Notes: generated by a model from the letters alone, not told the origin. A stretch of 64,000 nucleotides of DNA from an uncultured Chitinophaga sp. (GCA_902168205.1 CABHOK010000002.1:372001-436000); one strand, 5' to 3'. Counted from the stretch's first letter, positions 32,801 through 44,248 are shown. Translations and numbers: made by a program.

Positions 32801-35800
32801 TTGAAACGGAAAGCAAGACTCATTGTAGCAGGTATACTTTTTCTGGCAGCAGGACTCATTGCCGCCTACTATGCCTATCAGCGCCCATCCCCTCCGTTGT
32901 ATGCCGCTAAATTATCAGAAGCCGTTACGAAGGAAGTAGAAGCACTCGAGCAACAGGCAGTTGCAATCCTGGAAGCAGGAGCCAACAGCACGATTGAATA
33001 TACACGCGATCATCACCAGTTTTCTTTTTTTCTCTACGAACGCGGTGAACTGCTCTACTGGACCGACAACAAATTTGTACCAACCTTTGCTTCTGTATCC
33101 GATCCATTTATACTCAAGCTGCTCAAGGCCGGCAACAGCGATTACCTCGCCCGCAAGTGGGCTATCAGCGGTCATAAATTCCTGGTAGGCATCATTCCGC
33201 TATATAAGCGATACCCGATCACTAACGATTACCTCAGCACCGAGTGGAACACACGCATCTTTCCGGCCCGCAGTATATTTATACTTGAAGCCAATGCAAC
33301 GGTGGGTATGCCCGTTTGCATCAAAGAAAATTGTCCGTTCAAAGTAAGTATACTCAATGAGCAGTTGTTGTTTCCCGAACGTGCAACCGCTGCGGTGTTA
33401 TTGATTGGTATTGGACTTGTACTGATAACGATATGGGTATATAAACAGATACGCTCTATAAAATACCCGGAGATTGGTTTTGTACTTCTCTATCTTTTCT
33501 TACTCGGCCTGCGCACGGTTATGATCGAGCTGAACTTTCCGGCAGGATTTATTTCTTCTGATCTTTTCAATCCGCAGATATTTGCTTCGTCTTCATTAAA
33601 TGCTTCGCTGGCCGATCTCGTGCTTAACGAGATAGCCGTACTCTTGCTCTGCTTCTATATATTCAGACACTATAGGCGCTTTAAAGGATTGCTGTGGCTT
33701 ATGCATCACCGGGTATGGTCGTGGCCGGCATCCATCGTACTGGCAGTATGTATATTCTTTGCTGCATTGTTCCCGTTTGTTGTTATTCAAACATTGGCGA
33801 ACAATTCGATTATTGTATTGGATATAGCGGAGTCGCTGGAAGTTAATGTATTACGCATGGTGGCACTCGCAGCGATTGTTATAGCCGGCATATGTTCTTT
33901 CCTGTTTTCACATGCCTTTATACGGCTGCTTATACTGAATAAAAACTACGTGAAGATTATCGTGGAATTTGTTGTGGCTACCGGCATCTATATACTGATC
34001 AATGAATCTACAGGACAACAGTATATTTCATCTTTGATAATGATAGTGCTCTATAGTGCCGTGGTATATATACTGAAACTGTATAAAAGTCTGCAGCGAT
34101 TGAGCTTTGCCACCTTCGCGTACCTGTTTGTAACGTTGTTCTTCATGGCAGCCAACGGAGCCTATACCGTTCAATACTTTACGCACAAAAAGAAGATTGA
34201 AAGTCAGTTCCGGTTTGCCAGCAACTTTTTGATTGATCGTGACGATTTTGGCGAATACCTGCTATCAGAAACGGCTTCAAATGTAGCGCGCGATGTGTTC
34301 ATTCAGAAACGGATCAGCAGTTTGTTCCTGAGCTTTGACGCCATTCGGCAGAAGATACGACAAGTATTTCTTCCGGCTTATTTCAATAAGTACGATGTCG
34401 ATATATTTCTTTTCAATGCGGCCGGCCAGCCCATCGATGATCTCACGTCCACCAGTTTCTCGGAACTTGTGGCGCGTTATGATCAGGAAGCCTATAGAAC
34501 GCAATATGAAAATGTATACTTCATTAACAGTCCGGAGGAAGAAGTAACGCAACAATACCTCGTGCGAATTCCGATACGCAAGTCGGGCACGACTACAGCG
34601 CATGTAGTATTACAGCTTTCGCTGAAAAAAATCATCCCCGAAAATGTATACCCGGAGCTGTTGGTGGATAATCGCTTCAAGCAGTTCTTCCGTGAGCAGA
34701 ATATAAGCTATGCTGTATTTGCGAATGAAAAAGTATTGTATGGTTCCGGAGATTTTAACTACGATCAGTTATTTGATACGTCACTGTTTGGCGATCCTGC
34801 AATTCATACAGTCGGAAAAAAGTATAACGGTTACGACCATATAGCGGTGGAAGATGAGAACGGTCGCATAGCCGTAGTGTCATCACCAAGTACTTCTGTT
34901 ACCTATCGATTGTCCAACTTTTCATTTTTTATTGTAACTGGTCTTGCCATTATACTCGTGCTCATTGTTGGGCAGGGATTAGTAAACTATATACGGGGCG
35001 ATAAACTATATTTCACAGCACGCATTCAGCTATTACTGAACCTCTCGTTTTTCCTGCCGCTCATCATTGTGAGTTTTGTTACCCTGCAACTCATTAGTCG
35101 TTCATCGCAGAACCAGTTGAATGACGAGTACCTGCGCAAAGCACGCACCATAGGCGAACAGATCTCCGGCCGGTTAAGCGATGTAGCCAGAGCGGGGGCC
35201 GACTATGTAAACAGTTTCTTTGAAGGACAGGTTAACAGCATGGCCAAGCTCGATAACCTCGATATAAATATATATAGTCCAAAAGGTGTATTGATCGCGA
35301 CCAGCCAGCCGATGATCGAGGCAAACGAAATACTGTCCGACTATATCAACTCAAACGCCTTGCATAAGATACGTGCCGGTCAGCACTTGTTTATTGATAC
35401 AGAGCAGGTCGGTAAGTTGCAATACTTTGTGGCATATACTGTATTGAAGTCACCGGTAAGTGGTGATGTAATTGGTGTATTGGCCATTCCGTTTTTCCGT
35501 TCGGGAGCATCACTGGAGCGCGTGCAGATCAACATTTTTACCAACATCCTGAATATATTTGCGCTCATCTTTATAGCCCTTGTCGTACTCGCGTATTTCG
35601 TTTCCAAGTGGCTTACGTTTCCGCTGGAGTTCATTACACAATCACTCAAGCGTACGTCACTTACTAAAACCAATCAGCCGCTGGTGTGGAAGGCCGATGA
35701 CGAAATCGGGTTGATGGTGAAAGAGTATAACCAGATGCTCTATAATCTCGGAGAAAGTAAAGCAGAGCTAGAGCAGACGCAGCGCGAACGAACGTGGCGT

Positions 35801-36442
35801 GAAATGGCGCAGCAGGTCGCTCACGAGATCAAGAACCCGCTTACGCCTATGAAGCTCACCCTTCAGCAACTGGAGCGAAATATACAGTCGGGTAACAACA
35901 TCACCGAGAAGGCATCCAAAGCAGTATCAACATTACTCACGCAGGTAGATACACTCAATGATATAGCATCATCATTCAGTGCCTTTGCTAAAATGCCTGA
36001 ACCGGTAATCCAGTCTGTTGAGTTGGTAAGTCTGCTAAGGCGCACGGTTGATCTTCACAGCCACTCGGGAGAAATTATATTCCGCAACAGTGTAAAGGAA
36101 CTCCATGTTTCCGGAGATGAGCAATTGCTTGGTCGTACGTTCTCCAATATTATACTCAATGCGTTTCAGGCGGCACGTCCGGGAGAAGCATCGGTGGTAC
36201 ATGTTACGGTGCAGCGAAAGGATAATATAGCCTCGATAGCGTTTCAGGATAACGGTAAAGGTATAGAGGCGGAAGTAGCCGAGCGAATCTTTGTGCCGCA
36301 CTTCACAACCAAAAAATCCGGATCAGGTTTAGGACTCGCCATTGCGCGCCAGGCCATTGAGCAAATGAAGGGACGCATCTGGTTTGAGACAGAGATAGGG
36401 AAGGGAACTACTTTCTTTATCGAAATGCCCTTAAGAGGTTAA
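32801..36442 (+). CDS. large polytopic sensor histidine kinase (NtrY-like)
   Basis: A 1213-residue kinase. No ATG lies between the upstream stop at 32774 and the first conserved helix, so TTG at 32801 (LKRKARLIVAGILFL in direct reading) is the likely start. The sensor part holds an N-terminal helix, an extracytoplasmic region of about 170 residues, a block of about eight helices (200-460), a second extracytoplasmic region, two more helices, a third extracytoplasmic region and a final helix near 930. Then come a HAMP domain, a HisKA domain with His1008 in QQVAHEIKNPLTPMKLTL, and a HATPase domain (DNGKGIEAEVAERIF, SGSGLGLAIARQ). No response regulator is adjacent. The leader carries TAAC heptamers at 32744-32764. 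Confidence 0.88.
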   Translation: MKRKARLIVAGILFLAAGLIAAYYAYQRPSPPLYAAKLSEAVTKEVEALEQQAVAILEAGANSTIEYTRDHHQFSFFLYERGELLYWTDNKFVPTFASVSDPFILKLLKAGNSDYLARKWAISGHKFLVGIIPLYKRYPITNDYLSTEWNTRIFPARSIFILEANATVGMPVCIKENCPFKVSILNEQLLFPERATAAVLLIGIGLVLITIWVYKQIRSIKYPEIGFVLLYLFLLGLRTVMIELNFPAGFISSDLFNPQIFASSSLNASLADLVLNEIAVLLLCFYIFRHYRRFKGLLWLMHHRVWSWPASIVLAVCIFFAALFPFVVIQTLANNSIIVLDIAESLEVNVLRMVALAAIVIAGICSFLFSHAFIRLLILNKNYVKIIVEFVVATGIYILINESTGQQYISSLIMIVLYSAVVYILKLYKSLQRLSFATFAYLFVTLFFMAANGAYTVQYFTHKKKIESQFRFASNFLIDRDDFGEYLLSETASNVARDVFIQKRISSLFLSFDAIRQKIRQVFLPAYFNKYDVDIFLFNAAGQPIDDLTSTSFSELVARYDQEAYRTQYENVYFINSPEEEVTQQYLVRIPIRKSGTTTAHVVLQLSLKKIIPENVYPELLVDNRFKQFFREQNISYAVFANEKVLYGSGDFNYDQLFDTSLFGDPAIHTVGKKYNGYDHIAVEDENGRIAVVSSPSTSVTYRLSNFSFFIVTGLAIILVLIVGQGLVNYIRGDKLYFTARIQLLLNLSFFLPLIIVSFVTLQLISRSSQNQLNDEYLRKARTIGEQISGRLSDVARAGADYVNSFFEGQVNSMAKLDNLDINIYSPKGVLIATSQPMIEANEILSDYINSNALHKIRAGQHLFIDTEQVGKLQYFVAYTVLKSPVSGDVIGVLAIPFFRSGASLERVQINIFTNILNIFALIFIALVVLAYFVSKWLTFPLEFITQSLKRTSLTKTNQPLVWKADDEIGLMVKEYNQMLYNLGESKAELEQTQRERTWREMAQQVAHEIKNPLTPMKLTLQQLERNIQSGNNITEKASKAVSTLLTQVDTLNDIASSFSAFAKMPEPVIQSVELVSLLRRTVDLHSHSGEIIFRNSVKELHVSGDEQLLGRTFSNIILNAFQAARPGEASVVHVTVQRKDNIASIAFQDNGKGIEAEVAERIFVPHFTTKKSGSGLGLAIARQAIEQMKGRIWFETEIGKGTTFFIEMPLRG

Positions 36443-36590
36443 CCATCTATTCTACTCTATCCATAACATTCAGCCTTCTGCTTAAATTTTAATGTTGGTG
36501 AGTTTGTAACTTTTTAACAGGAAGGCGGTAATTTCAATGCAACCCCTGCAGCCGGGGGCTTGTCTTTTACTTATTAAACACAAACTCCCC

Positions 36591-38951
36591 ATGGTTAGAA
36601 ACTATCTGCTCATTGCGATCCGTAATATTTTTCGGAACAAGCTTTTCTCCACGGTAAATATACTGGGACTTGCTTTTGGAATTGGTAGTGCCCTGCTCAT
36701 ATTCTTATGGGTTAATGATGAACTGGGTGTTGATAAATTTCATGCGAATGGCGACCGGCTGTATCGCGTTATGGAGAATCAGAAATATAGCGATGGCAAG
36801 ATATATACCTTCATGTCTACGCCCGGCCCAATGGCACCTTTTATTAAAGATAAATATCCGGAGATAGAGAAGGCAACGCGATGGACGTGGCAAATGAGTT
36901 ACCTGTTTCAATATGAGGACAAGTCTTTCTTCGAGCAGGGATTTTATGTAGACCAGGATTTTATCGAGATGTTCTCATTCCCGTTTGTGGCCGGCGATGT
37001 AAATACGGCACTGAAGGAAAAAAACTCGATCGTGATCAGCGAGAAGCTTGCGAAAAAATACTTTGGTGAAGAAGATCCGTTGGGAAAAATACTAACGCTG
37101 AATACAAAAACAGCCTATACCGTTACCGGTGTGGTAAAAGATATACCCAAAAACTCATCGATACAGTTTGAATACCTGTTGCCCTTCCAGGTGTTTATGG
37201 ATGAGAACAAAAGCTGGCTTGACGAATGGGACAATAATAACGTTCGCACATTTTTACTGCTGGCTGAAGGTACCAATGAAGAAGACTTTGCGAAGAAGTT
37301 CAAGTATGAGATCAAAGAACATGTGAAGGAAACAAATGTAGAGTTGTTCGTTCAGCCGTTCAATGAATCGTATCTCTATAATCAATATGAAAATGGTGTG
37401 CAGGATGGCGGGCGCATCGAGTATGTAAAGATATTTTTCATTGTGGCCATCTTCGTGCTCATCATTGCGTGCATCAACTTCATGAACCTTTCTACAGCGC
37501 AAGCCACCAAACGTGCCAAGGAAGTTGGTTTGCGTAAAGTGATTGGTGCTGTGCCGCATCAGCTGTTCCGCCAGTTTATGGGCGAGTCGTTTTTAACGGT
37601 ATGCCTATCCGCAGGAATAGCATTCTTGCTGGCGCTGATCCTGATACCGATGTTCAATGAAATTACCGGTAAGGCGCTTAGCCTGAATATGCTTGATGTT
37701 AAAACGTTACTCATCTTCTGCGGTATCATCATAGCAACAGCATTTGTTGCCGGAAGTTATCCGGCACTGTTCATCTCCGAATTTAAACCGGCACAGGTAT
37801 TAAAAGGACAACTCAAGAGTGGGAGCAAAGCGGCTGTATTTCGCAAGGCATTGGTGGTAGTACAGTTTTCACTTTCGATTATTCTTATCATCAGCACAGC
37901 GGTTGTATTCAGACAAATGGACTTTATGCAGAACCGCGATATAGGTTTCGAGCGTGAAAATTTATTTTCCGTATGGGCGGAAGGAGAGATACCTCAAAAG
38001 TATGAGACATTCCGAAGTCGCCTCGCGGCCATGCCCGGTATAGAAGCAATTACGGCATCCAGTCAGTTACCAATCGATGTAGGAAACTCAACCTACGGTT
38101 TGCAGTGGGAAGGTAAAGACGAGGACGAACGCATTCTCTTCTCGAACATGGATGTAGACTATGACTTCATTCAGACGATGAAGATGACCATGATAGAAGG
38201 CCGCCCGTTCGATCGTAACCTGATTACAGATACGAGTAATTATATCGTAAACGAAAAGGCTGCTGCTAAATTTGGTTTCAAGAACGGAACAGCCGGGCAG
38301 GACCTTACCATGTGGGAGAAGAAAGGTAAAATTATAGGTGTGGTGAAAGACTTTAACTTTGGTTCGCTACACAGTCCCATAGAGCCCCTGGTGATGCGGG
38401 TAAATGGCGGCTGGCGAAACTGTTTGCTGGTGCGCGCGAAACCCGGCCAGACAGAAGCTGCTATCAGCTCGGTAGAAAAGCTCTGGAAGGAATATGCTCC
38501 GGCTTATCCGTTCAAATATACTTTCCTCAACCAGGATTGGGAGGAATTCTATAAAGCCGAAGGACAACGCGGTAAAGTGTTCAACACACTTGCTATACTT
38601 TCCATCTTTATATCGTGTTTAGGATTATTCGGTCTTTCTGCTTTCTCGGCTGAACGCAGAACCAAAGAGCTGGGTATACGTAAGGCATTGGGTGCAACGG
38701 TGCCCGGACTTGTTCAATTGGTTGGTAAAGAATTTGCGTTACTGGTATTGATCGCATCGTGTATAGGCTGTCCGTTGGGATGGTATATTATGAGCCAGTG
38801 GCTGGAAGGCTATGCCTATCACGTAGAGGTTGGCTATATAACACTGGTGATTGCCGCGTTGATATGCCTGGCTATATCGATGCTTACCATTTCCTATCAC
38901 TCGCTGAAAGTTGCAGCGAACAACCCGGTAAAGAGTCTACGGTATGAGTAG
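36591..38951 (+). CDS. MacB/FtsX-type ABC transporter permease
   Basis: Membrane protein of 786 residues. ATG at 36591 (MVRNYLLIAIRNIFRNKLFS) is the family start; the ATG 18 codons upstream is poor. The layout is two FtsX/MacB units: helix 1 (TVNILGLAFGIGSALLIFLW), a periplasmic MacB_PCD domain, three helices (IFFIVAIFVLIIACINFMNL and following), a second periplasmic domain and a last three-helix group ending NNPVKSLRYE. The RAKEVGLRKVIGA and RTKELGIRKALGA segments are the coupling sequences of both halves. No ATPase gene adjoins it. Such proteins export peptides or lipoproteins, or signal envelope stress; the substrate is unknown. Confidence 0.9.
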   Translation: MVRNYLLIAIRNIFRNKLFSTVNILGLAFGIGSALLIFLWVNDELGVDKFHANGDRLYRVMENQKYSDGKIYTFMSTPGPMAPFIKDKYPEIEKATRWTWQMSYLFQYEDKSFFEQGFYVDQDFIEMFSFPFVAGDVNTALKEKNSIVISEKLAKKYFGEEDPLGKILTLNTKTAYTVTGVVKDIPKNSSIQFEYLLPFQVFMDENKSWLDEWDNNNVRTFLLLAEGTNEEDFAKKFKYEIKEHVKETNVELFVQPFNESYLYNQYENGVQDGGRIEYVKIFFIVAIFVLIIACINFMNLSTAQATKRAKEVGLRKVIGAVPHQLFRQFMGESFLTVCLSAGIAFLLALILIPMFNEITGKALSLNMLDVKTLLIFCGIIIATAFVAGSYPALFISEFKPAQVLKGQLKSGSKAAVFRKALVVVQFSLSIILIISTAVVFRQMDFMQNRDIGFERENLFSVWAEGEIPQKYETFRSRLAAMPGIEAITASSQLPIDVGNSTYGLQWEGKDEDERILFSNMDVDYDFIQTMKMTMIEGRPFDRNLITDTSNYIVNEKAAAKFGFKNGTAGQDLTMWEKKGKIIGVVKDFNFGSLHSPIEPLVMRVNGGWRNCLLVRAKPGQTEAAISSVEKLWKEYAPAYPFKYTFLNQDWEEFYKAEGQRGKVFNTLAILSIFISCLGLFGLSAFSAERRTKELGIRKALGATVPGLVQLVGKEFALLVLIASCIGCPLGWYIMSQWLEGYAYHVEVGYITLVIAALICLAISMLTISYHSLKVAANNPVKSLRYE

Positions 38952-38961
38952 AAGGAGGGAG

Positions 38962-40607
<1,646 letters not shown>

Positions 40608-40615
40608 TCAAGCCG

Positions 40616-40623
40616 CAAAGATA
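40616..40623 (-). promoter_or_regulatory. -7 element for the ABC-F gene
   Basis: TATCTTTG on the minus strand fits TAnnTTTG exactly and lies 24 bases before the ATG. No clear TTG is seen 19-21 bases upstream. Confidence 0.55.
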
Positions 40624-40791
40624 GCGAAAAGACTGACGTAGACTTACGCTGATGACGGGAGTGCTCATTAATTTTGAGACGAAGGTGTGTCGCTTCTTAA
40701 ATTAATGGTTGTTAAAAATTTTCCACATCGTTTATATTCCGGATTTCATCCGATTACGAACCGTTGTTCTATACTGAAAGCTTAACCGGAA

Positions 40792-41517
40792 TTAATGTTT
40801 ATAGCCGTTATCTTTTTTTGTTGAAATACCTTTCAGCAGGGCATCGATATCGTCATCGTTCCGCAGGTAATTCATTTGAGACACGATCCAGGTGGCACGT
40901 CTATTCATATAGGCTGAAGGCGGATTGACCATATACTTCTTCGGGCTGGGCAAACACGCAGCAATAAGCGCAGCTTCGCGTTGGGTAAGTTTACGCGCGG
41001 ATTTTTTAAAGTAATAGTGTGATGCGGCTTCAATGCCAAAAACACCACGGCCCATCTCCGAAACATTCATATATACTTCGAGGATGCGCTTCTTACCCCA
41101 AATCTTTTCGATCATAAACGTAAAGTAGGCTTCAAAACCTTTGCGTGTCCAGCTGCGACCTTGCCACAGAAAAACATTCTTGGCAACCTGCTGACTAATG
41201 GTAGAACCACCACGGATAGCAGAAGCTTTTTTACGGTCGTTAAACTCGATAGCTTTTTCTATACTCTTCCAATCAAAACCATTGTGCACCGGGAACAGTT
41301 GATCTTCGGAAGACATTACCGCGAGCGGAGCATTGGGTGTCATTTCTTTCCAGGATATATAGTCGCGCTTCAAGCCGTAGCCACTGACCCAGCTTACCAG
41401 TTGTGTGATGGTAATAGGCGGATCAACCCATTTTAACAGGACAATGTAAAAGAGCTGCGCAAAGAAAAATATAACAAATGCTTTCTTCAGGAAAGTCCCG
41501 GCCTTCTTATAATCCAT
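40792..41517 (-). CDS. mtgA: monofunctional peptidoglycan glycosyltransferase
   Basis: GT51 family enzyme of 241 residues. One N-terminal membrane helix (AFVIFFFAQLFYIVLLKWV) anchors the domain in the periplasm. GT51 motifs are visible: SSEDQLFPVHNGFDW (catalytic glutamate), RGGSTISQQVAKN, RSWTRKGFEAYFTFMIEKIWGKKRILEVYMN and the second glutamate region. There is no transpeptidase domain, and the length is that of MtgA. It polymerises lipid II glycan strands. It lies on the minus strand 199 bases upstream of the ABC-F gene. Confidence 0.95.
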   Translation of the reverse strand: MDYKKAGTFLKKAFVIFFFAQLFYIVLLKWVDPPITITQLVSWVSGYGLKRDYISWKEMTPNAPLAVMSSEDQLFPVHNGFDWKSIEKAIEFNDRKKASAIRGGSTISQQVAKNVFLWQGRSWTRKGFEAYFTFMIEKIWGKKRILEVYMNVSEMGRGVFGIEAASHYYFKKSARKLTQREAALIAACLPSPKKYMVNPPSAYMNRRATWIVSQMNYLRNDDDIDALLKGISTKKDNGYKH

Positions 41518-41603
41518 GGTAACTTAAAAAATGCTGTGCGAAAGTAAAGCAGGAAATATATACCGAAGCACGGAGTGCTTATAAAAAATTAATGACCAGT
41601 AAA

Positions 41604-41648
41604 TTTACCCGGAGTTTTAAAAAAATGGGAGAGAAAACTCCGGGTAAA
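41604..41648 (-). terminator. intrinsic terminator after the gene at 41659
   Basis: A perfect 15-bp stem (TTTACCCGGAGTTTT and its complement) with a 15-base loop lies 10 bases beyond the minus-strand stop codon. Confidence 0.88.
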
Positions 41649-41658
41649 AGTAAATATA

Positions 41659-42441
41659 CTATTGATTCAGTTCTTTGAGTGCAGCCTCCAGGTCGCCCTG
41701 AAGTTCAGGTTGTGTAAGGGTACCTTTTAAACCGTTAATTAAAAAGTTAGGTACCTTCTCTGATTTTGAAATTTTGTTTTTGATCTCACCGATCATTTCC
41801 AACGCATTGGTCTTGCCATCGAAATCAGAAAGCGCTTTTACTTTTTCTTCGAGCGTATCCCATGAGGTAATTTTCTTTACCTGCTCGGTACGTGTTGCTA
41901 TAGCTTGTGTATGTTCTGCCGTTCTGCCGTTGATGCAGGCATTGTATTCGTCAATGATCGTTTCAATATCTTTCTTGCCATACGTGCCGTCATCGATCTT
42001 GGTTTCTACGATAGGACAGTCTGAGAAGAAACGTGCCGTAATTTTCTTGAAGCTCAGGTTCGGTACTTCGGTGCCAGTGCCATCGCGCTTCAGCAAATAA
42101 CGGCCATCATACGAAGTCTGGTTCTCCAGTTGAAAAGCGAATAATGATACGTACCCGGCTTTCAACAGCTTCATGAAAGTATATCCGTTAGGACCTTTTA
42201 CTGGCTGATACGTTTCACCTTTCAGTGAATAAGACTTCACCTGGAAAATAGGAATAACAGTTTTCTTTTTATCAGCACTCGTTACCTGCACTTTTTTATC
42301 AGGGCCAAACGTGAGTGGCTTAATGGATCCGGTAATGGTGTCGCCCTTTGTAGTTACCGCGAAGTCTTGCGCAGACATACACTGATAGACCAGCATCAGA
42401 ACGAGAAAAAGAATGATGTGTATAATACCAAAAGTTTTCAT
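41659..42441 (-). CDS. exported protein of unknown function
   Basis: A 260-residue protein with a signal peptide (ending CMSAQ). Residues 23-130 form a beta-rich domain beginning DFAVTTKGDTITGSIKPL, a start often seen in Bacteroidota periplasmic proteins of unknown role, with the pattern VIPIFQVKSYSLKGETYQPV. Two cysteines (DCPIV and NACING) may form a disulfide. The C-terminal third is charged and helical (residues 170-260). I cannot name a function. It is monocistronic, with its own terminator. Confidence 0.65.
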   Translation of the reverse strand: MKTFGIIHIILFLVLMLVYQCMSAQDFAVTTKGDTITGSIKPLTFGPDKKVQVTSADKKKTVIPIFQVKSYSLKGETYQPVKGPNGYTFMKLLKAGYVSLFAFQLENQTSYDGRYLLKRDGTGTEVPNLSFKKITARFFSDCPIVETKIDDGTYGKKDIETIIDEYNACINGRTAEHTQAIATRTEQVKKITSWDTLEEKVKALSDFDGKTNALEMIGEIKNKISKSEKVPNFLINGLKGTLTQPELQGDLEAALKELNQ

Positions 42442-42550
42442 AAGGGATGTTAAAAGCTGTTAGATACAAACTTGGTGTGTGGTGGGGTTATTGTTCTTTG
42501 ATTTTAAAAATCTACGAAATCGAAATATAATAGGATTTATCACATGAAGT

Positions 42551-42709
42551 TTAACTTTTTGATTTCAATCGGTTTGCGTCTTTCAGGGCTTTGCTGATGA
42601 TCCATTCAAGTTGGCCGTTGGTACTGCGAAATTCGTCTGCCGCCCACTTTTCTACAGCTTTTAAAACTTCCGGATCGAGCCTCAGAACAAAAGGTTTTTT
42701 CTGCGCCAT
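42551..42709 (-). CDS. small ribbon-helix-helix protein (Arc-like)
   Basis: A 52-residue protein: MAQKKPFVLRLDPEVLKAVE, then KWAADEFRSTNGQLEWIISK and a basic tail. The short strand KPFVLRL, followed by two helices with the turn around RSTNGQ, is the Arc/MetJ ribbon-helix-helix pattern; the strand would contact DNA. It starts one base after the stop of the membrane protein gene at 42711, so it is the third gene of the band-7 operon and may regulate that operon (inference). It is too short for routine gene finding but the frame and family fit are clear. Confidence 0.78.
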   Translation of the reverse strand: MAQKKPFVLRLDPEVLKAVEKWAADEFRSTNGQLEWIISKALKDANRLKSKS

Positions 42710-42710
42710 G

Positions 42711-43253
42711 CTATTCTGTTAAATGATTGGACAACAGGCGCCTCAGGGCCCGGTCAAATTCTTCTGGGTTCTGTGTGCCGATAAGCACTTTGTGATTGCC
42801 TGGCAATATAAGCCGGATATGTTTTGATCCGCGAATAGTCATGCTCCGTAATTTCTTAAATCTGTTTCGATGATAGCCAATGCCACCCATGTCGAAAAGA
42901 TTTCTCCGCTGCCGCACTTCATACGAAACGATCTGGTCTTTCGTGATCACTTTCCACGATGGGCTGTTGGGGAAGTAAAAATAGTGAACGCCTTCATCAT
43001 CAATATATACTTCGAGGCGGATAGAGTAGAGTATCCACGCTACTACCATCCAGCCTCCGAGCGATAACAGAAACAGTATAGCCAGTCCGTTGTCCGACAT
43101 CGGTTTATCACCCCACGGCTGCCCTAAAATCAACTGCGTATACATACCATACAGGAGCGGTACAATCAGCAGCAACGAGAACGCTGCGAACATATACCAC
43201 ACCCACAGGTTCTGCCTGAACAGTTGCGTCTCTTCAAAGTATCGGCGGCTCAT
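42711..43253 (-). CDS. membrane protein with PH-like C-terminal domain
   Basis: A 180-residue protein with two helices (LWVWYMFAAFSLLLIVPLLYG and LAILFLLSLGGWMVVAWILY) and a C-terminal beta-rich domain (LEVYIDDEGVHYFYFP, WKVITKDQIVSYEVRQ, GSKHIRLILPGNHKVLIGTQ) that resembles bacterial PH-like domains facing the cytoplasm. It lies 16 bases after the SPFH gene and one base before the ribbon-helix-helix gene. The function is unknown; a role as partner of the band-7 protein is suggested only by the operon. Confidence 0.75.
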   Translation of the reverse strand: MSRRYFEETQLFRQNLWVWYMFAAFSLLLIVPLLYGMYTQLILGQPWGDKPMSDNGLAILFLLSLGGWMVVAWILYSIRLEVYIDDEGVHYFYFPNSPSWKVITKDQIVSYEVRQRRNLFDMGGIGYHRNRFKKLRSMTIRGSKHIRLILPGNHKVLIGTQNPEEFDRALRRLLSNHLTE

Positions 43254-43269
43254 ACGAAGCTATATATCA

Positions 43270-44118
43270 TCAATGATTCAGTGTGCCGGTATTTACCACC
43301 GGGTTTACATCTTTATCCGAGCAAAGCACTACCATCAGGTTGCTTACCATGGCAGCTTTCCGTTCTTCATCCAACGCTACAATTTGTTGTTTCGAAAGTT
43401 GGTCGAGTGCCATCTGCACCATGCTCACAGCACCTTCTACAATTTTGAAGCGGGCCGATACTACAGCAGAAGCCTGCTGTCTGCGCAACATGGCTCCGGC
43501 AATTTCAGGTGCATACGCCAGCGAACCTATACGCGCTTCGATAACATGTATACCCGCTATATCTAAACGATTCCGTAGGTTCTCTTCAAGCGCCTGGTTT
43601 ATTTCATCGTGACCGGAACGGAGTGTCAGCTCATGTTCGTTATCAAAATTATCGTAGGCATATTGTCCTGCAAGTCGGCGCACGGCAGAGTCGCTCTGCA
43701 GTTTTACAAACGATTCATAGTTGTCTACTTCAAATAAAGCTTTGAATGTATCGCGCACCTGCCACACCAGGATAACGCTAATCTGGATCGGGTTTCCCAC
43801 CTTATCATTTACCTTGATCTTGTCGCTATCGAAGTTACGCGCACGCAGCGACACGGCTTTTTTGGTGAGCAGCGGGTTGGCCCAGTGGAAGCCGTTATTC
43901 TTGATGGTGCCTTGGTAATCGCCAAACAAAACCATTACCATGGAGCTGTTCGGGTTCAGAAAGAAAAAGCCGGGCATCAGTACGAAAACTGCTCCGAGAG
44001 TTAAGATATAGAACGGGCTGTGTCCTGCCATTAATACAATGCTCAGGAATACCAGGAAGATTACGATACCCAGCATCATATAGCCCGATAACGGTGTGAA
44101 CTCTTTTTCCTTACTCAT
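43270..44118 (-). CDS. SPFH/band 7 domain membrane protein
   Basis: A 282-residue protein with two closely spaced N-terminal hydrophobic segments (MLGIVIFLVFLSIVLMAGH, FYILTLGAVFVLMPGFFFL), then an SPFH domain (MVMVLFGDYQGTIKNNGFHW, NPIQISVILVWQVRDTFKALF) and a helical tail (IAGAMLRRQQASAVVSARFK) like that of HflK/QmcA relatives. Band-7 proteins build ring-like membrane assemblies that organise proteases or lipids. First gene of a three-gene operon with a good promoter upstream. Confidence 0.9.
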   Translation of the reverse strand: MSKEKEFTPLSGYMMLGIVIFLVFLSIVLMAGHSPFYILTLGAVFVLMPGFFFLNPNSSMVMVLFGDYQGTIKNNGFHWANPLLTKKAVSLRARNFDSDKIKVNDKVGNPIQISVILVWQVRDTFKALFEVDNYESFVKLQSDSAVRRLAGQYAYDNFDNEHELTLRSGHDEINQALEENLRNRLDIAGIHVIEARIGSLAYAPEIAGAMLRRQQASAVVSARFKIVEGAVSMVQMALDQLSKQQIVALDEERKAAMVSNLMVVLCSDKDVNPVVNTGTLNH

Positions 44119-44142
44119 AAGTTTGATATTAAAATGATATTA

Positions 44143-44173
44143 TAAAGATATTGAATTGAATTTATTAACGCAA
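44143..44173 (-). promoter_or_regulatory. promoter of the SPFH operon
   Basis: On the minus strand TTG (44171-44173) and TATCTTTA (44143-44150) are 20 bases apart, matching TTG-N19/20-TAnnTTTG with one change. The -7 box lies 24 bases before the SPFH start. Confidence 0.65.
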
Positions 44174-44248
44174 ACCGCTCTTGTAGGTTGGCTTTGCATA
44201 AGAATATTTCTTGGACTTAATTAGCGGCCTGAAATCGTTACACATTTT

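Noticed and set aside
43090-43566. 158-codon plus-strand frame across the SPFH and membrane protein genes
   Set aside because: Rich in Arg/His/Tyr/Ser, typical of the complement of Bacteroidota genes, and spans the boundary of two well-supported genes.
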